From assembly GCA_021813445.1 (NCBI GenBank), contig JAKAKP010000160.1:7501-44312 (forward strand): DNA of 36,812 bases. Direction: 5' to 3'. Source of the stretch: Deltaproteobacteria bacterium. GTDB taxonomy: Bacteria > Desulfobacterota > Desulfobaccia > Desulfobaccales > 0-14-0-80-60-11. The notes beneath the pieces were generated by a model. It did no database searches and had not been told where the DNA came from. It worked only from the letters and a program-made list of their open reading frames with translations. Below are positions 6,758-15,584 of this stretch, one piece after another. Position 1 is the stretch's first letter. Every line of letters begins with the position of its first letter. Position numbers and translations under genes: made by a program.

Positions 6758-8053
6758 ATGCCTACTTTTGCCAATTCGGAGCGTTTATTTCAAGCCGCGT
6801 CGCAGTTGATGCCAGGGGGGGTCAACAGCCCGGTGCGGGCCTGGGGCGCGGTGGGGCTTTCCCCCCGGCTGATCGCCCGGGGAGAGGGGGCCCGGCTCTA
6901 CGATATGGACGGCAATTCCTATCTTGATTATGTGGGCTCCTGGGGACCGCTGATCCTGGGGCATGCCCATCCCCAGGTAGTGGCGGCGGTGCAGGAGGCC
7001 GCAGCCCGGGGCACCAGTTTCGGGGCCTCCACGCCCGGGGAGGTGGAACTGGCGGAGATGTTGGTGGCAGCAGTGCCGGGTTTGGAGATGGTGCGGCTGG
7101 TGAGTTCCGGCACGGAGGCCTGCATGAGCGCGCTGCGCCTGGCCCGGGGAGCCACCGGCCGCGCCCGGGTGATCAAGTTTGACGGCTGCTACCATGGCCA
7201 TGCCGATTCCTTTTTGGTGGCCGCGGGCAGTGGCGTGTTGACGCACGCCATCCCCGGCAGTCCCGGGGTGCCGGGGGAGATTGCCGATCTGACCATGTCC
7301 CTGCCATACAACGATCTGGACGCGGTGGCCCGGGCCTTAAAACAGCACCCGGGGGAAGTGGCGGCCATCTTTGTGGAGCCGGTGGTGGGAAATATGGGGG
7401 TGGTGCCGCCCCAGGCCGGATTTCTGGAGGGGCTGCGGCGGCTGTGTGACCAGGAGGGCTGCCTTCTGGTCTTCGATGAGGTGATCACCGGTTTCAGGGT
7501 AGCCTGGGGCGGGGCCCAGGAGCTTTACGGCATTAAGCCGGACCTGACCTGTCTGGGGAAGATCATAGGCGGCGGCTTGCCGGTGGGCGCCTATGGAGGC
7601 CGCCGGGATCTGATGGCCCAGATGGCCCCGGTGGGGCCCATTTACCAGGCCGGGACCCTCTCGGGCAATCCGGTGGCGGTGGCCGCGGGCCTGGCCACCC
7701 TGAAGGCCCTGCAGCAGCCGGGGACCTACGAGTCTCTGGAAGCAAAGGGGGCCTGGCTGGCCCGGGAATTGGCCGCGGCTGCGGCCCGGCAAGGGGTGCC
7801 GGTGACGCTTAACCGGGTGGGGTCCATGCTTACGGTTTTTTGTACCCCGGGACCGGTCACCGGCCTGACTGCCGCCAAGCAGGCTGACTTAGGCCAGTTT
7901 CAGCGCTTTTTCCAGGGTATGCTGGCAGCCGGGGTCTATCTGCCTTGCTCCCAGTTCGAGGCCTGGTTCGTGTCCACGGCCCATAGCCAGAAGGACCTGG
8001 AAGACACGGTGGCCGCGGGGGAGCGGGTATGGGCCGGCTGGGCCGCCGGCTGA
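6758..8053 (+). CDS. hemL: Glutamate-1-semialdehyde 2,1-aminomutase
   Basis: A 431-aa PLP enzyme, the normal length, making 5-aminolevulinate from glutamate-1-semialdehyde, the first committed tetrapyrrole step in the C5 pathway. Recognisable are PGGVNSPVRAWGAVG near the N-terminus, SSGTEACMSALRLARG, FDGCYHGHAD, VFDEVITGFRV and the PLP lysine in CLGKIIGGGLPVGAYGG (K268). It follows ahbB by 3 bases as a two-gene operon feeding haem and siroheme synthesis. Confidence 0.97.
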   Translation: MPTFANSERLFQAASQLMPGGVNSPVRAWGAVGLSPRLIARGEGARLYDMDGNSYLDYVGSWGPLILGHAHPQVVAAVQEAAARGTSFGASTPGEVELAEMLVAAVPGLEMVRLVSSGTEACMSALRLARGATGRARVIKFDGCYHGHADSFLVAAGSGVLTHAIPGSPGVPGEIADLTMSLPYNDLDAVARALKQHPGEVAAIFVEPVVGNMGVVPPQAGFLEGLRRLCDQEGCLLVFDEVITGFRVAWGGAQELYGIKPDLTCLGKIIGGGLPVGAYGGRRDLMAQMAPVGPIYQAGTLSGNPVAVAAGLATLKALQQPGTYESLEAKGAWLARELAAAAARQGVPVTLNRVGSMLTVFCTPGPVTGLTAAKQADLGQFQRFFQGMLAAGVYLPCSQFEAWFVSTAHSQKDLEDTVAAGERVWAGWAAG

Positions 8054-8380
8054 AGAGGACAAGGGAGGCGGCCATCGGGACCGGCGTGGGGTGAAACGCC
8101 CCCTGGTTTGGGGAAAATGTCCCGGTTTTATCCCCTGATTTCGGGGGGGGCGCTGGACCAAGTTAGCTTGAGAAAAAAATAATTTAATGATTCTAACCGG
8201 TTTTTCCCGGGGAAACGAGGGGCTGAGTTCTATCCGCAGTTGGCAGACACCTTGCATTAATCATTCTGGTGATCTTTAATCCTGGAAAGGGGGTGGTTGC
8301 AGTCAATTGTTAATGATGTTAAGGAGTTAATTTAATTAAGGCCTTATTCTTACGGTTAATCTTGACTGAGGAGGGATCTC
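8054..8380 (+). other. Intergenic region with sigma-54 promoter
   Basis: This 327-base gap between hemL and the transporter has no gene. It changes from GC-rich to A/T-rich at about 8168, and holds a sigma-54 promoter at 8240. Weak G/C-rich inverted repeats just after hemL (for example GGGGTGAAACGCCCC near 8090) have no T-tract. Confidence 0.7.
8240..8256 (+). promoter_or_regulatory. Sigma-54 (RpoN) promoter of the OFA transporter
   Basis: TTGGCAGACACCTTGCA carries the -24 GG (8242-8243) and -12 GC (8253-8254) separated by exactly 10 bases, close to the TGGCAC-N5-TTGCA consensus. It lies about 125 bases before the ATG at 8381 and points at that gene. Transcription would need an AAA+ activator; one is encoded at 15523, though nothing proves it acts here. 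Confidence 0.78.
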
Positions 8381-9670
8381 ATGGCAGATCAAGTACCAGG
8401 AAAGGCGTGGGTCGTTACATTTTGCGGCACGGCTGTTAACCTTTGTTTGGGAATCTTATACGCCTGGAGCGTTTGGTCCGGGAAGCTGATCGATGTGAAA
8501 AAGGCGGGGCAGCTCATCACCGAGGGTCCCGCGGTCGGGTGGACTTACCTGACTAATGCGGAAGCGGCCACGCCGTTTTCCTTGTGTGTCATTATCTTTG
8601 CTTTATTGATGATTCCCGGCGGCCGGATCCAGGATAAGGCGGGCCCCAAGGTTGGCGCTATTACCGGCGGCCTCTTCCTGGCGGTGGGCTGCATCATCGC
8701 CGGCCTCATGAAAAGCTATGCCGGCCTGATCGTCGGTTTTGGTATCTTTGGCGGCATTGGCATGGGCATCGGTTATGCTGCGCCTACGCCGGCGGCCTTG
8801 AGCTGGTTCGGTCCTCATAAGCGGGGTCTGGTAGCCGGTCTGGTGGTGGGCGGCTACGGCGGCGCTGCTTTGTACATCGGTCCTCTGGCTTCCTATCTGA
8901 TCGCCACCGGCGGTGTCACTTACAGCTGGATCTTCCTGGGCATCTTTTTCGCGGCGGTGGTCATTATCGCCGGTTCCCAGCTAGCCAAGGCGCCTGCGGG
9001 CTATGTAGCCCCCGCACCCCCGGTTAAAGCCGGCGGCGCGCCCGCCAAAGCCGCTGGCACCCTGGTGGATTGGGCCCCCAGTGAAATCGTGAAGACCTGG
9101 CAATGCTATGCCTTGATTCTGATGTTCATCGGCACCACCCAGTCCGGCCTGCTGATTATCGGCAACGCGGCCGGCATCCTGGCCACCGCGGCCAAAGGTA
9201 TCCCCTTCCTGGTGGCCAACGCCTGGATCCTGGTATCTTACGGCGGTTTGGTTAATGCCGTGGGCCGGGTCGGCACCGGCCTTTACTCCGACAAAATCGG
9301 CCGGGACAATGCCTACACCCTGAACTGCCTGGTTTCGGCCCTTTGTCTGTTCGTGCTGCCGAGTATCATTGCCAGCCACAACATCTTTCTGCTGTTCGTG
9401 GCGGTGGGTATCGCTTACTGGCAGTACGGCGGCGGCCTGTCCCTGATGCCCGCTTACACTGCCGACTTCTTTGGCCCCAAGAACCTGGGCATGAACTACG
9501 GCATCGTGTTCCTCGGGTGGGGTCTGGGCTTCTTCATGACCCGTTTGGGCGGCACCATTAAAGACATCACCGGTTCTCTGACCTGGGCCTTTATCCTGTC
9601 GGCCATCGTCTTGATCGTGGCGGTGGTTATCTCCCGGCTCACCAAGAGACCGATGCATGCCACGGAGTAG
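8381..9670 (+). CDS. OFA-family MFS transporter
   Basis: A 429-aa, 12-helix membrane protein of the oxalate/formate antiporter family in the major facilitator superfamily. The opening GKAWVVTFCGTAVNLCLGILYAWSVW, the IPGGRIQDKAGPK loop and GIGMGIGYAAPTPAALSWFGPHKRGLVAG are typical. The second half has AVGRVGTGLYSDKIGRDNAY and ADFFGPKNLGMNYG. OFA members carry small carboxylates such as oxalate, formate, lactate or pyruvate; the substrate here is unknown. The ATG has a strong ribosome-binding site (GGAGGG). It is monocistronic by appearance, with a sigma-54 promoter upstream and a hairpin downstream. Confidence 0.92.
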   Translation: MADQVPGKAWVVTFCGTAVNLCLGILYAWSVWSGKLIDVKKAGQLITEGPAVGWTYLTNAEAATPFSLCVIIFALLMIPGGRIQDKAGPKVGAITGGLFLAVGCIIAGLMKSYAGLIVGFGIFGGIGMGIGYAAPTPAALSWFGPHKRGLVAGLVVGGYGGAALYIGPLASYLIATGGVTYSWIFLGIFFAAVVIIAGSQLAKAPAGYVAPAPPVKAGGAPAKAAGTLVDWAPSEIVKTWQCYALILMFIGTTQSGLLIIGNAAGILATAAKGIPFLVANAWILVSYGGLVNAVGRVGTGLYSDKIGRDNAYTLNCLVSALCLFVLPSIIASHNIFLLFVAVGIAYWQYGGGLSLMPAYTADFFGPKNLGMNYGIVFLGWGLGFFMTRLGGTIKDITGSLTWAFILSAIVLIVAVVISRLTKRPMHATE

Positions 9671-9737
9671 AACGGAAAGGCCGTCCCTAGAGGACCCTTT
9701 CTGATGTGAACTCTCCCTTAATCTGCTAGATAAACCT

Positions 9738-9769
9738 GAGAAGGCAGGGTGAAGTTCCCCTGCCTTCTC
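9738..9769 (+). terminator. Hairpin after the OFA transporter
   Basis: GAGAAGGCAGGG pairs perfectly with CCCTGCCTTCTC over an 8-base loop. It is followed by TATGTTC, not a clear T-tract, so it may act as a weak terminator or as an mRNA-stabilising 3' end. Confidence 0.6.
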
Positions 9770-9930
9770 TATGTTCAGAGCCTTGATGCCAGTCGGCGGC
9801 CCAAGGGGCAGCATGGTCAGGCCGGGGGCCGTGAATCATTTTCAAAGGCCCTGGTTCACTTCCCTTTACTTCGTGCCCCGGGGCATGCAATATTAATTTA
9901 TGAGTCCAGCCTAAAATAAGGTTTAAGAAG

Positions 9931-10581
9931 ATGTCTAACAGCGATTGGCCTGTTCCTTTCCTGCTTTCCTCCCAGACCTTGCAGATCGATGCGGTGGTAA
10001 CCTTTTGTGTGGCCATTCTCGTGACCACCATGATTAATGCGGAGGCCCAGGCCTTTGCCGCCACTTTTCTGGGCGATTACCGGCAGGATACCAAGGACCG
10101 TTTTAATTTTAATGTCTTCCTGCACCTGGATATCTTGGGAATCATCTGTTACCTGGCGGGAGGGTTCGGCTGGCCCCGCATGGTGGACGTCGACACCAAG
10201 AGATTTAAGCACCCCCGGGCTTACTTGGTCATCACCCGCTGCGTCGGTCCCCTGGCCAACCTGCTGCTGGCCGGCATCGCCGGCAGTCTGGTGATGATCA
10301 TGAGAAAGTTCGAGTACGATCCCAGAGTCTTTTTATTGATAGTTGGCGTTAATATCACCACCGCGGTGTACAATTTGCTTCCCATTCCGCCATTGGCCGG
10401 GGGCGTGTTGGTCTCCTCTCTGCTGCCGCAAGGGATGGATCGGGTCAGGCGGTGGTTCAACCTGATAGCGCCCTATCTGCTGGTGGCCTTTTTATTAGAG
10501 GAAAGAATGCGGGGGAAAATTCCCTTGAGAGGCTTCCTGGATCCGGTGATCATCGCCATCTACCAATATATTATCAAATGA
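9931..10581 (+). CDS. Site-2-protease-like (M50) membrane protein, metal ligands missing
   Basis: A 216-aa protein with five or six membrane segments and the layout of M50 proteases. Where M50 has HExxHA it reads NAEAQAFAATFLGD, and where M50 has NLLPIPPLDGG it reads NLLPIPPLAGG. So both zinc histidines, the catalytic glutamate position and the third ligand Asp are lost, while the surrounding scaffold is kept. It is probably a non-proteolytic relative. The proximity to the OFA transporter gene (same strand, 260 bases apart after a hairpin) may be coincidental. Confidence 0.75.
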   Translation: MSNSDWPVPFLLSSQTLQIDAVVTFCVAILVTTMINAEAQAFAATFLGDYRQDTKDRFNFNVFLHLDILGIICYLAGGFGWPRMVDVDTKRFKHPRAYLVITRCVGPLANLLLAGIAGSLVMIMRKFEYDPRVFLLIVGVNITTAVYNLLPIPPLAGGVLVSSLLPQGMDRVRRWFNLIAPYLLVAFLLEERMRGKIPLRGFLDPVIIAIYQYIIK

Positions 10582-11032
10582 GCGGGGGGCTCCTCCTGCG
10601 TCCCAGCCAGGCAGGCCGAGCCCCTTGGTATTCCCTTAAAGGTTGCCGGTGAGGAAAGTGGGGCTGGAAAGCGCCGGCGATGATTGCCTTTTTTAACCTC
10701 CGCACCAATCCCTGATTAAAACAGGCGTATCCGGAAATCTATCCTAACCAATGACCTTCCGGAGCGTGGCGCACCTGGGGAGGTCGTGGACCTCAAGACC
10801 TGGCTATCTTCCACAAACTGTTGCCTTCAGGTCCTGCGGGGAAGCCGGGAACGGAATTGGACGGCGTGCAGCTTTCAAATCGCAGGTAAAAAAATAAAAT
10901 TAATGGCATTAGGGTTCGGTGCATATTTAATAATTTTAAAAAAAGATTAAAGAAGAAAGACCGTTATTCCGCTATATTATATGACGAGGTATATTTCTGA
11001 TCGAAAGTCAAGGCCCAAGGTTTCCAAAAGCT
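10582..11032. other. Intergenic region, no gene seen
   Basis: In this 451-base gap I find no credible ORF, RNA gene or terminator. It shifts to A/T-rich sequence after about 10885, including a run of A near 10937 and a TATATTAT stretch near 10974 that could serve as a -10 element for rmlC. No clear -35 is seen. Confidence 0.5.
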
Positions 11033-11527
11033 ATGGCTAAATCCGCTGAATTTATCAATCCGCAAGTGCAAATCCCGGGGGTGGTCTGCCGGCCCCTGGC
11101 GATTTTCGAAGATGCCCGGGGGTGGCTGGCGGAGATTTTCCGCCAGGATGAACTGGACCCGGACCTGGCGCCGGTGATGTCTTATCTCTCCCTGACCCGG
11201 CCGGGAGTGGGACGGGGGCCGCATGCTCACCGGGGGCAGACGGATTTGTTCTGTTTTCCCGGGCCCGGAGATTTCCGGGTCTTTCTTTGGGATGACCGGC
11301 CGGAAAGCCCGAGCTATCAGACCCGGCAGGTGCTCCAATTGGGGGAGAGGTGCCCGGGCGTTGTCATAGTCCCGCCCGGGGTGGTCCACGGCTACCTGAA
11401 TATCAGCGGGCATATGGGACTGGTGGTCAATTGCCCCAACCGCCTTTATAAAGGCCCGGGACGGCAGGAAGAGGTGGATGAGATCCGTTATGAGGACGCG
11501 CCGGACTGCCCCTTCAAGTTGGAGTGA
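11033..11527 (+). CDS. rmlC: RmlC-like dTDP-4-dehydrorhamnose 3,5-epimerase
   Basis: A 164-aa cupin protein. FEDARGWLAEIFRQDEL resembles the F-x-D-x-RG-x-F opening of RmlC; GPHAHRGQTDLFCF provides the metal-independent cupin histidine and VPPGVVHGYLNIS the second conserved segment. It should invert C3 and C5 of dTDP-4-keto-6-deoxyglucose. It is a little shorter and more divergent than standard RmlC (about 180 aa), so a related sugar epimerase is possible, but the place beside rmlD and rmlB supports the assignment. rmlD begins 6 bases after the stop. Confidence 0.82.
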   Translation: MAKSAEFINPQVQIPGVVCRPLAIFEDARGWLAEIFRQDELDPDLAPVMSYLSLTRPGVGRGPHAHRGQTDLFCFPGPGDFRVFLWDDRPESPSYQTRQVLQLGERCPGVVIVPPGVVHGYLNISGHMGLVVNCPNRLYKGPGRQEEVDEIRYEDAPDCPFKLE

Positions 11528-11533
11528 GGCGGG

Positions 11534-12385
11534 ATGAAAGTACTGATAACCGGCGCGGCCGGCCAATTGGGACGGGCCCTGATGCAGGAACTGGCGCACC
11601 GGGGGTGGGAGGCGGTGGCCACCGACCTGGCGGAACTGGACATCACCGTCGGGGACGCGGTCTGGCGTACCCTTTCCAATCACCGGCCCCAGGTGGTGAT
11701 CAATGCAGCCGCGGCCACCCGGGTGGATGACCTGGAGGCCGACCCGGACCTGGCAATAAAGGTCAATGCCCTGGGGCCGCGCAACCTGGCCGTGGCCTGC
11801 CGCCGTCTGGGACTCAAGCTGGTGCACATATCTACCGATTATGTCTTTGACGGGGCCAAGACCGTTCCCTACGTGGAGTGGGATGAGACCGGACCCCAGT
11901 CGGTGTATGGACGCAGCAAATTGCTGGGGGAAAAACTGGTGCGGGAGCAGTGCCCGGACCATTTTCTGGTGCGCACCGCCTGGCTCTATGGCCTGCCGGG
12001 CCCCAATTTCATCACCGCTATTCTGGCCCGGGCCCGGCAGGGTCTGGACCTGAAAGTGGTGGACGATCAGCGGGGCACTCCCACCAGCGCCCTGGCTCTG
12101 GCGCCGCAGCTCCTGGCCCTGGCAGAGACCGAGGCCTTCGGCACTTACCATGCCACCTGCCAGGGGGAAGCTACCTGGTATGAATTCGCCCGGCTGATCC
12201 TGGAGCGGGCCGGGTTGGCGGCGCAGGTGCAGCCCTGCGGCACCGAGGAATACCCCCGGCCGGCCCGGCGGCCCGCAAATTCGGTTTTGGAGAACCGTCT
12301 GCTGCAACTGGAAGGGCTGGACCTGATGCCTTCCTGGCAGGAGGCCTTTCACCGCTTTTGGGATTTTTACGGGGAGCAGTTATGA
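11534..12385 (+). CDS. rmlD: dTDP-4-dehydrorhamnose reductase
   Basis: A 283-aa short-chain dehydrogenase. The NAD(P) loop is TGAAGQLGRALMQEL, followed by NAAAATRVDDLEADPDLA, ISTDYVFDGA and the catalytic YGRSKLLGE (Y-x3-K). It reduces dTDP-4-keto-L-rhamnose to dTDP-L-rhamnose, for LPS or other surface glycans. GAGGCGGG serves as ribosome-binding site. The stop overlaps the rmlB start by ATGA. Confidence 0.95.
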   Translation: MKVLITGAAGQLGRALMQELAHRGWEAVATDLAELDITVGDAVWRTLSNHRPQVVINAAAATRVDDLEADPDLAIKVNALGPRNLAVACRRLGLKLVHISTDYVFDGAKTVPYVEWDETGPQSVYGRSKLLGEKLVREQCPDHFLVRTAWLYGLPGPNFITAILARARQGLDLKVVDDQRGTPTSALALAPQLLALAETEAFGTYHATCQGEATWYEFARLILERAGLAAQVQPCGTEEYPRPARRPANSVLENRLLQLEGLDLMPSWQEAFHRFWDFYGEQL

Positions 12386-13443
12386 GTGTGGTCCTGGTCA
12401 CGGGCGGGGCCGGTTTCATCGGCGCCAATTTTGTCCATTTCCTCAGACGGCAGCGCCCGGAATGGCAGATCATCAATCTGGACCTCCTCACCTATGCCGG
12501 CAATCCCGAGAATCTGGCCGGGCTGGAGGAAGACCCCCGGCATATTTTGGTCCAGGGGGACGTGGCCGATCCGGCCTTGGTGGCCTCCTTATTCAGCCGC
12601 TACCCCATCACCCGGGTGGTGCATTTTGCCGCGGAAACCCATGTGGACCGCTCCATTATGGACCCCGGAGTCTTTGTGCGCACCAACGTCCTGGGCACTT
12701 ACACCCTGTTGGAGGCGGCCCGCCATGCCTGGCAGGGGCTGAAAGCGGAAGAACCCCGCTTCCTGCATATCAGCACCGATGAGGTGTACGGCTCCCTGGG
12801 ACCTCAGGACCCGGCCTTCACCGAGAAAACGCCTTATTCCCCCAACAGTCCTTATGCGGCCTCCAAGGCGGGCGCGGATCTGCTGGTGCGCTCTTATTTC
12901 CGCACCTATGGCTTCCCGGCCCTGATCACCAATTGCTCCAACAACTACGGTCCCTACCAGTTTCCGGAAAAGCTCATTCCCTTTGCCCTCAGCCAGGCCC
13001 TGGCGGGGAAACCGGTGCCCATCTACGGCGCCGGCACCAATATCCGGGACTGGATTTACGTGGAAGACCATTGCCGGGGTGCGCTGCTGGTGCTGGAGCA
13101 GGGGCGGCCGGGGGAAACCTATAACCTGGGCGGCCGACAGGAGAAGCCCAACCTGGAGCTGGTGCGCCTGCTCCTCAAGCTGCTCCGGGAGATGCGGCCG
13201 GAGTTGGGCCATCCGGAGGAATTGATCACCTTTGTGACTGATCGCCCGGGGCATGATTGGCGCTATGCCCTGAACACCGCCAAGATAGAGGGAGAGTTGG
13301 GCTGGCGGCCCCAGGTGGATCTGGAGGAGGGGCTGCGGCGCACGCTGTCCTGGTATCTGGGCCACCAGGACTGGCTGGAACGGGTCCGCTCCGGGGCCTA
13401 CCGGGATTATTTGCAGCGGCAGTACGGTGCGGCCGTGGTTTAA
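12382..13443 (+). CDS. rmlB: dTDP-glucose 4,6-dehydratase
   Basis: About 353 aa. The NAD loop VTGGAGFIGANFVHFLRRQRP, the HFAAETHVDRSI block, ISTDEVYGSLG and the catalytic SPYAASKAGADLLVRSY (Y-x3-K) identify RmlB. ATG 12382, overlapping the rmlD stop by four bases, is preferred over the TTG 24 bases upstream. It catalyses the step before RmlC. rmlA, the usual fourth member, is not in the window. Confidence 0.96.
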   Translation: MSVVLVTGGAGFIGANFVHFLRRQRPEWQIINLDLLTYAGNPENLAGLEEDPRHILVQGDVADPALVASLFSRYPITRVVHFAAETHVDRSIMDPGVFVRTNVLGTYTLLEAARHAWQGLKAEEPRFLHISTDEVYGSLGPQDPAFTEKTPYSPNSPYAASKAGADLLVRSYFRTYGFPALITNCSNNYGPYQFPEKLIPFALSQALAGKPVPIYGAGTNIRDWIYVEDHCRGALLVLEQGRPGETYNLGGRQEKPNLELVRLLLKLLREMRPELGHPEELITFVTDRPGHDWRYALNTAKIEGELGWRPQVDLEEGLRRTLSWYLGHQDWLERVRSGAYRDYLQRQYGAAVV

Positions 13444-13509
13444 AAGACGGTTTTCGGTTAAGGGGATGGTGTCAACAGGGTAATTCGTTTGGTTTTCGGA
13501 GGCGCGGTC

Positions 13510-13540
13510 AACTTTGAACTTTGAACCTTGAACTTTGAAT
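13510..13540. repeat. TTGAACT/TTGAACC heptad-like repeat
   Basis: A string of near-identical 7-base units (ACTTTGA, ACTTTGA, ACCTTGA, ACTTTGA). Relatives occur at 31281-31308 and 34016-34047 and, inverted, at 33676-33692. Here it lies just before the histidine kinase gene. Confidence 0.75.
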
Positions 13541-13559
13541 TTTTTTCAAGGGCAAGATA

Positions 13560-15584
13560 ATGAAAGAACAGCCTCTGATCCTGTTGGTGGATGACGACCC
13601 CGTCATTTTGGAACTGATGCGGGAGATTCTACGCTTCGGCTCCTATGGAGTCGATGTCGCCCGCAACGGCCGGGTGGCGGTGGAGCGGCTGCAGAACACC
13701 CGCTATGACCTGGTGCTCACCGACATGGTGATGCCGGAGATGCAGGGGCTGGACCTGCTCCAATATGTACGCTTGCACCATCCGGAAACGCTGACCATCG
13801 TTTTCACCGGCTACGCCAACTACCAGGATGCGGTGACCGCGGTGAAGCTGGGGGCCTTTGATTGTCTGACCAAGCCCATAGGCGCCGAGATTCTGCGCCA
13901 TGCCATTGACCGGGCTCTGGAATTCCGCCGCCTCACCCGGGCGCAGCAGGACCTGGAGATGATTTTGCAGGGGGCCGAGTCCCTGGGATGGCAGGCCCTG
14001 GAACTGGTTTCCGATACGCCGGAGGCCGCGGTGCTGGCCGGGCTGCGGGAGGAGGCGCGGCAGGAACCGGACCTCAAGCAAGTGGGGCAGCGCTTCCTGG
14101 AAACGAGCCGGCAACTGGTGGGCGCGACCCACGGCTCCATCTTTCTCTTTAAACCCGCGTTGGGGCAATTTTCCGGGCTGGCGGCCATGGGGCTCAACCA
14201 GGAATACCGGGCCGGCTTGCAGGTGCCGGCCAACTCCGGGCTCATGGGTTATCTGGCCACCAACCCCCGGCCCTTGCTGGTAGCCGATCTCCGGCAGGAC
14301 TCCCGTTTCCCCATGGCTCCCGGCCGGGAAGGTTATAACAGCTCCAGTTTCATCCTTATCCCCCTGCTGGGCCGGAAGTTTTGGGGAGTGATCAATCTCA
14401 CCGACCGGGAGGATGGCGAGCCTTTTACTTCCCGGGACCTGTTTTTAGGGTGGCTCCTGGGGCGGTTGCTGGTGGAGATCCTGGAAGTCCGGCAGGAGCA
14501 GCAGCCCGCGGAGCGGTTTTCTCCCCCCGCGGCCCTGGCCCAGGATCAGGTGCCGGTGGCCGTGGCCGTCCTGGATGGGGATCTGAAGATCGTCCAGGCC
14601 AATGCGGCCCTGGAGGGCCTGCTGGGAACCGGGGTTAAGGTGGCGGCAGAGCAGGAATTTTTTCCGCTGTTAGGGCTAGATCTTCAGACCCAACAGGAAC
14701 TGGCGGATTCCTTTCGGGGCGCCCTGCACGGCCAGGAATCGCAGAAGATATCGGTGAAGGCTACGCCCAACGGCCAGACCGAGCGGTTTCTGGAGGTGAA
14801 GATGATACCCATCCCCGGGAAGGAGGGAATCACCCAGGGGCTGGTGCTGATGGAAGACATGAGCGAACTGGAGCAACTGCGGCAGCGGCTCCGTCTTTTC
14901 GAGCACCTGGCCATCATGGGCAAGCTCAGCCTCTGTGTGGCCCACGAGTTGAATAACCCCCTGGACGGCATCCGCCGTTACCTCTCTCTGGCGGTGATGA
15001 AGAAAGAACAACCTGAGGAGGTGGAGCGGTATCTGGCAGAAGCCCTCAAAGGCCTGGAGAAGATGGCCGCGAGCATCCGGTCTTTGATGGCCTCCGCCAA
15101 ACCTTTGAAGGGGGCCCGGAGTTGGGATAATCTGCAGAATCTGCTGCGGGATGCGGTGAAGATCATGATGTTTCAGGCCAGCGACCACATGGTGCAGGTG
15201 ACTTTCAATCCGCCCAGAGAGTTGCAGCAGGTAAAGGCCGAGGCGGACCTTTATCACGTGTTCCTCAATATCATTAAAAACGCTCTCCAGGCCATGCCCC
15301 AGGGAGGCCATTTGCGCATCGACGGCCTGCTCCATCCCCAGGAAGTGGAGATCGTTTTCGAGGATACCGGGAAGGGCATTTCCACCGAAGAACTGGAGCA
15401 GATTTTTAAGCCGTTCTATTCCACCAAACATGGGGCCCAGGGCTTGGGCCTGGGACTGCCCATCTGCCAAAAGATTCTGGAGAGGTATGGGGGGCGGCTG
15501 GAGGTAAGCAGCCAGCCCGAACATGGCACCAAGGTCAGCGTCTTTCTACCCCAGACGGCTTATAGGGAGGGCAGCATCCATTAA
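13560..15584 (+). CDS. Cytosolic REC-GAF-PAS histidine kinase
   Basis: A 674-aa hybrid kinase with no membrane segment. Residues 1-120 are a receiver (acidic DDD 11-13, phospho-acceptor D55, K105 in LTKP). About 175-310 is a GAF domain, about 330-440 a PAS-like domain. The HisKA box AHELNNPLDGIRRYL has its phosphorylatable H462, and the ATPase follows with NALQAMPQGG, DTGKGIS and GLGLGLPICQ. The receiver at the N-terminus suggests a phosphorelay input. It overlaps the sigma-54 regulator downstream and is surely co-expressed with it. The signal is probably a small cytosolic ligand, by inference. Confidence 0.93.
   Translation: MKEQPLILLVDDDPVILELMREILRFGSYGVDVARNGRVAVERLQNTRYDLVLTDMVMPEMQGLDLLQYVRLHHPETLTIVFTGYANYQDAVTAVKLGAFDCLTKPIGAEILRHAIDRALEFRRLTRAQQDLEMILQGAESLGWQALELVSDTPEAAVLAGLREEARQEPDLKQVGQRFLETSRQLVGATHGSIFLFKPALGQFSGLAAMGLNQEYRAGLQVPANSGLMGYLATNPRPLLVADLRQDSRFPMAPGREGYNSSSFILIPLLGRKFWGVINLTDREDGEPFTSRDLFLGWLLGRLLVEILEVRQEQQPAERFSPPAALAQDQVPVAVAVLDGDLKIVQANAALEGLLGTGVKVAAEQEFFPLLGLDLQTQQELADSFRGALHGQESQKISVKATPNGQTERFLEVKMIPIPGKEGITQGLVLMEDMSELEQLRQRLRLFEHLAIMGKLSLCVAHELNNPLDGIRRYLSLAVMKKEQPEEVERYLAEALKGLEKMAASIRSLMASAKPLKGARSWDNLQNLLRDAVKIMMFQASDHMVQVTFNPPRELQQVKAEADLYHVFLNIIKNALQAMPQGGHLRIDGLLHPQEVEIVFEDTGKGISTEELEQIFKPFYSTKHGAQGLGLGLPICQKILERYGGRLEVSSQPEHGTKVSVFLPQTAYREGSIH

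Noticed and set aside
10582-11032. Riboswitch in the gap upstream of rmlC
   Set aside because: I compared the segment with cyclic-di-GMP and cobalamin riboswitch patterns from memory and found no convincing core; it is left unassigned.
10964-12352. 462-codon minus-strand ORF opposite rmlC/rmlD
   Set aside because: Shadow of GC-rich coding sequence; the plus strand has recognisable rml proteins, and the shadow is rich in Gly, Gln, Pro and His with no domain.
13510-13540. Short tandem units as a CRISPR array
   Set aside because: Units are 7 bases with no spacers, and no cas genes are present.
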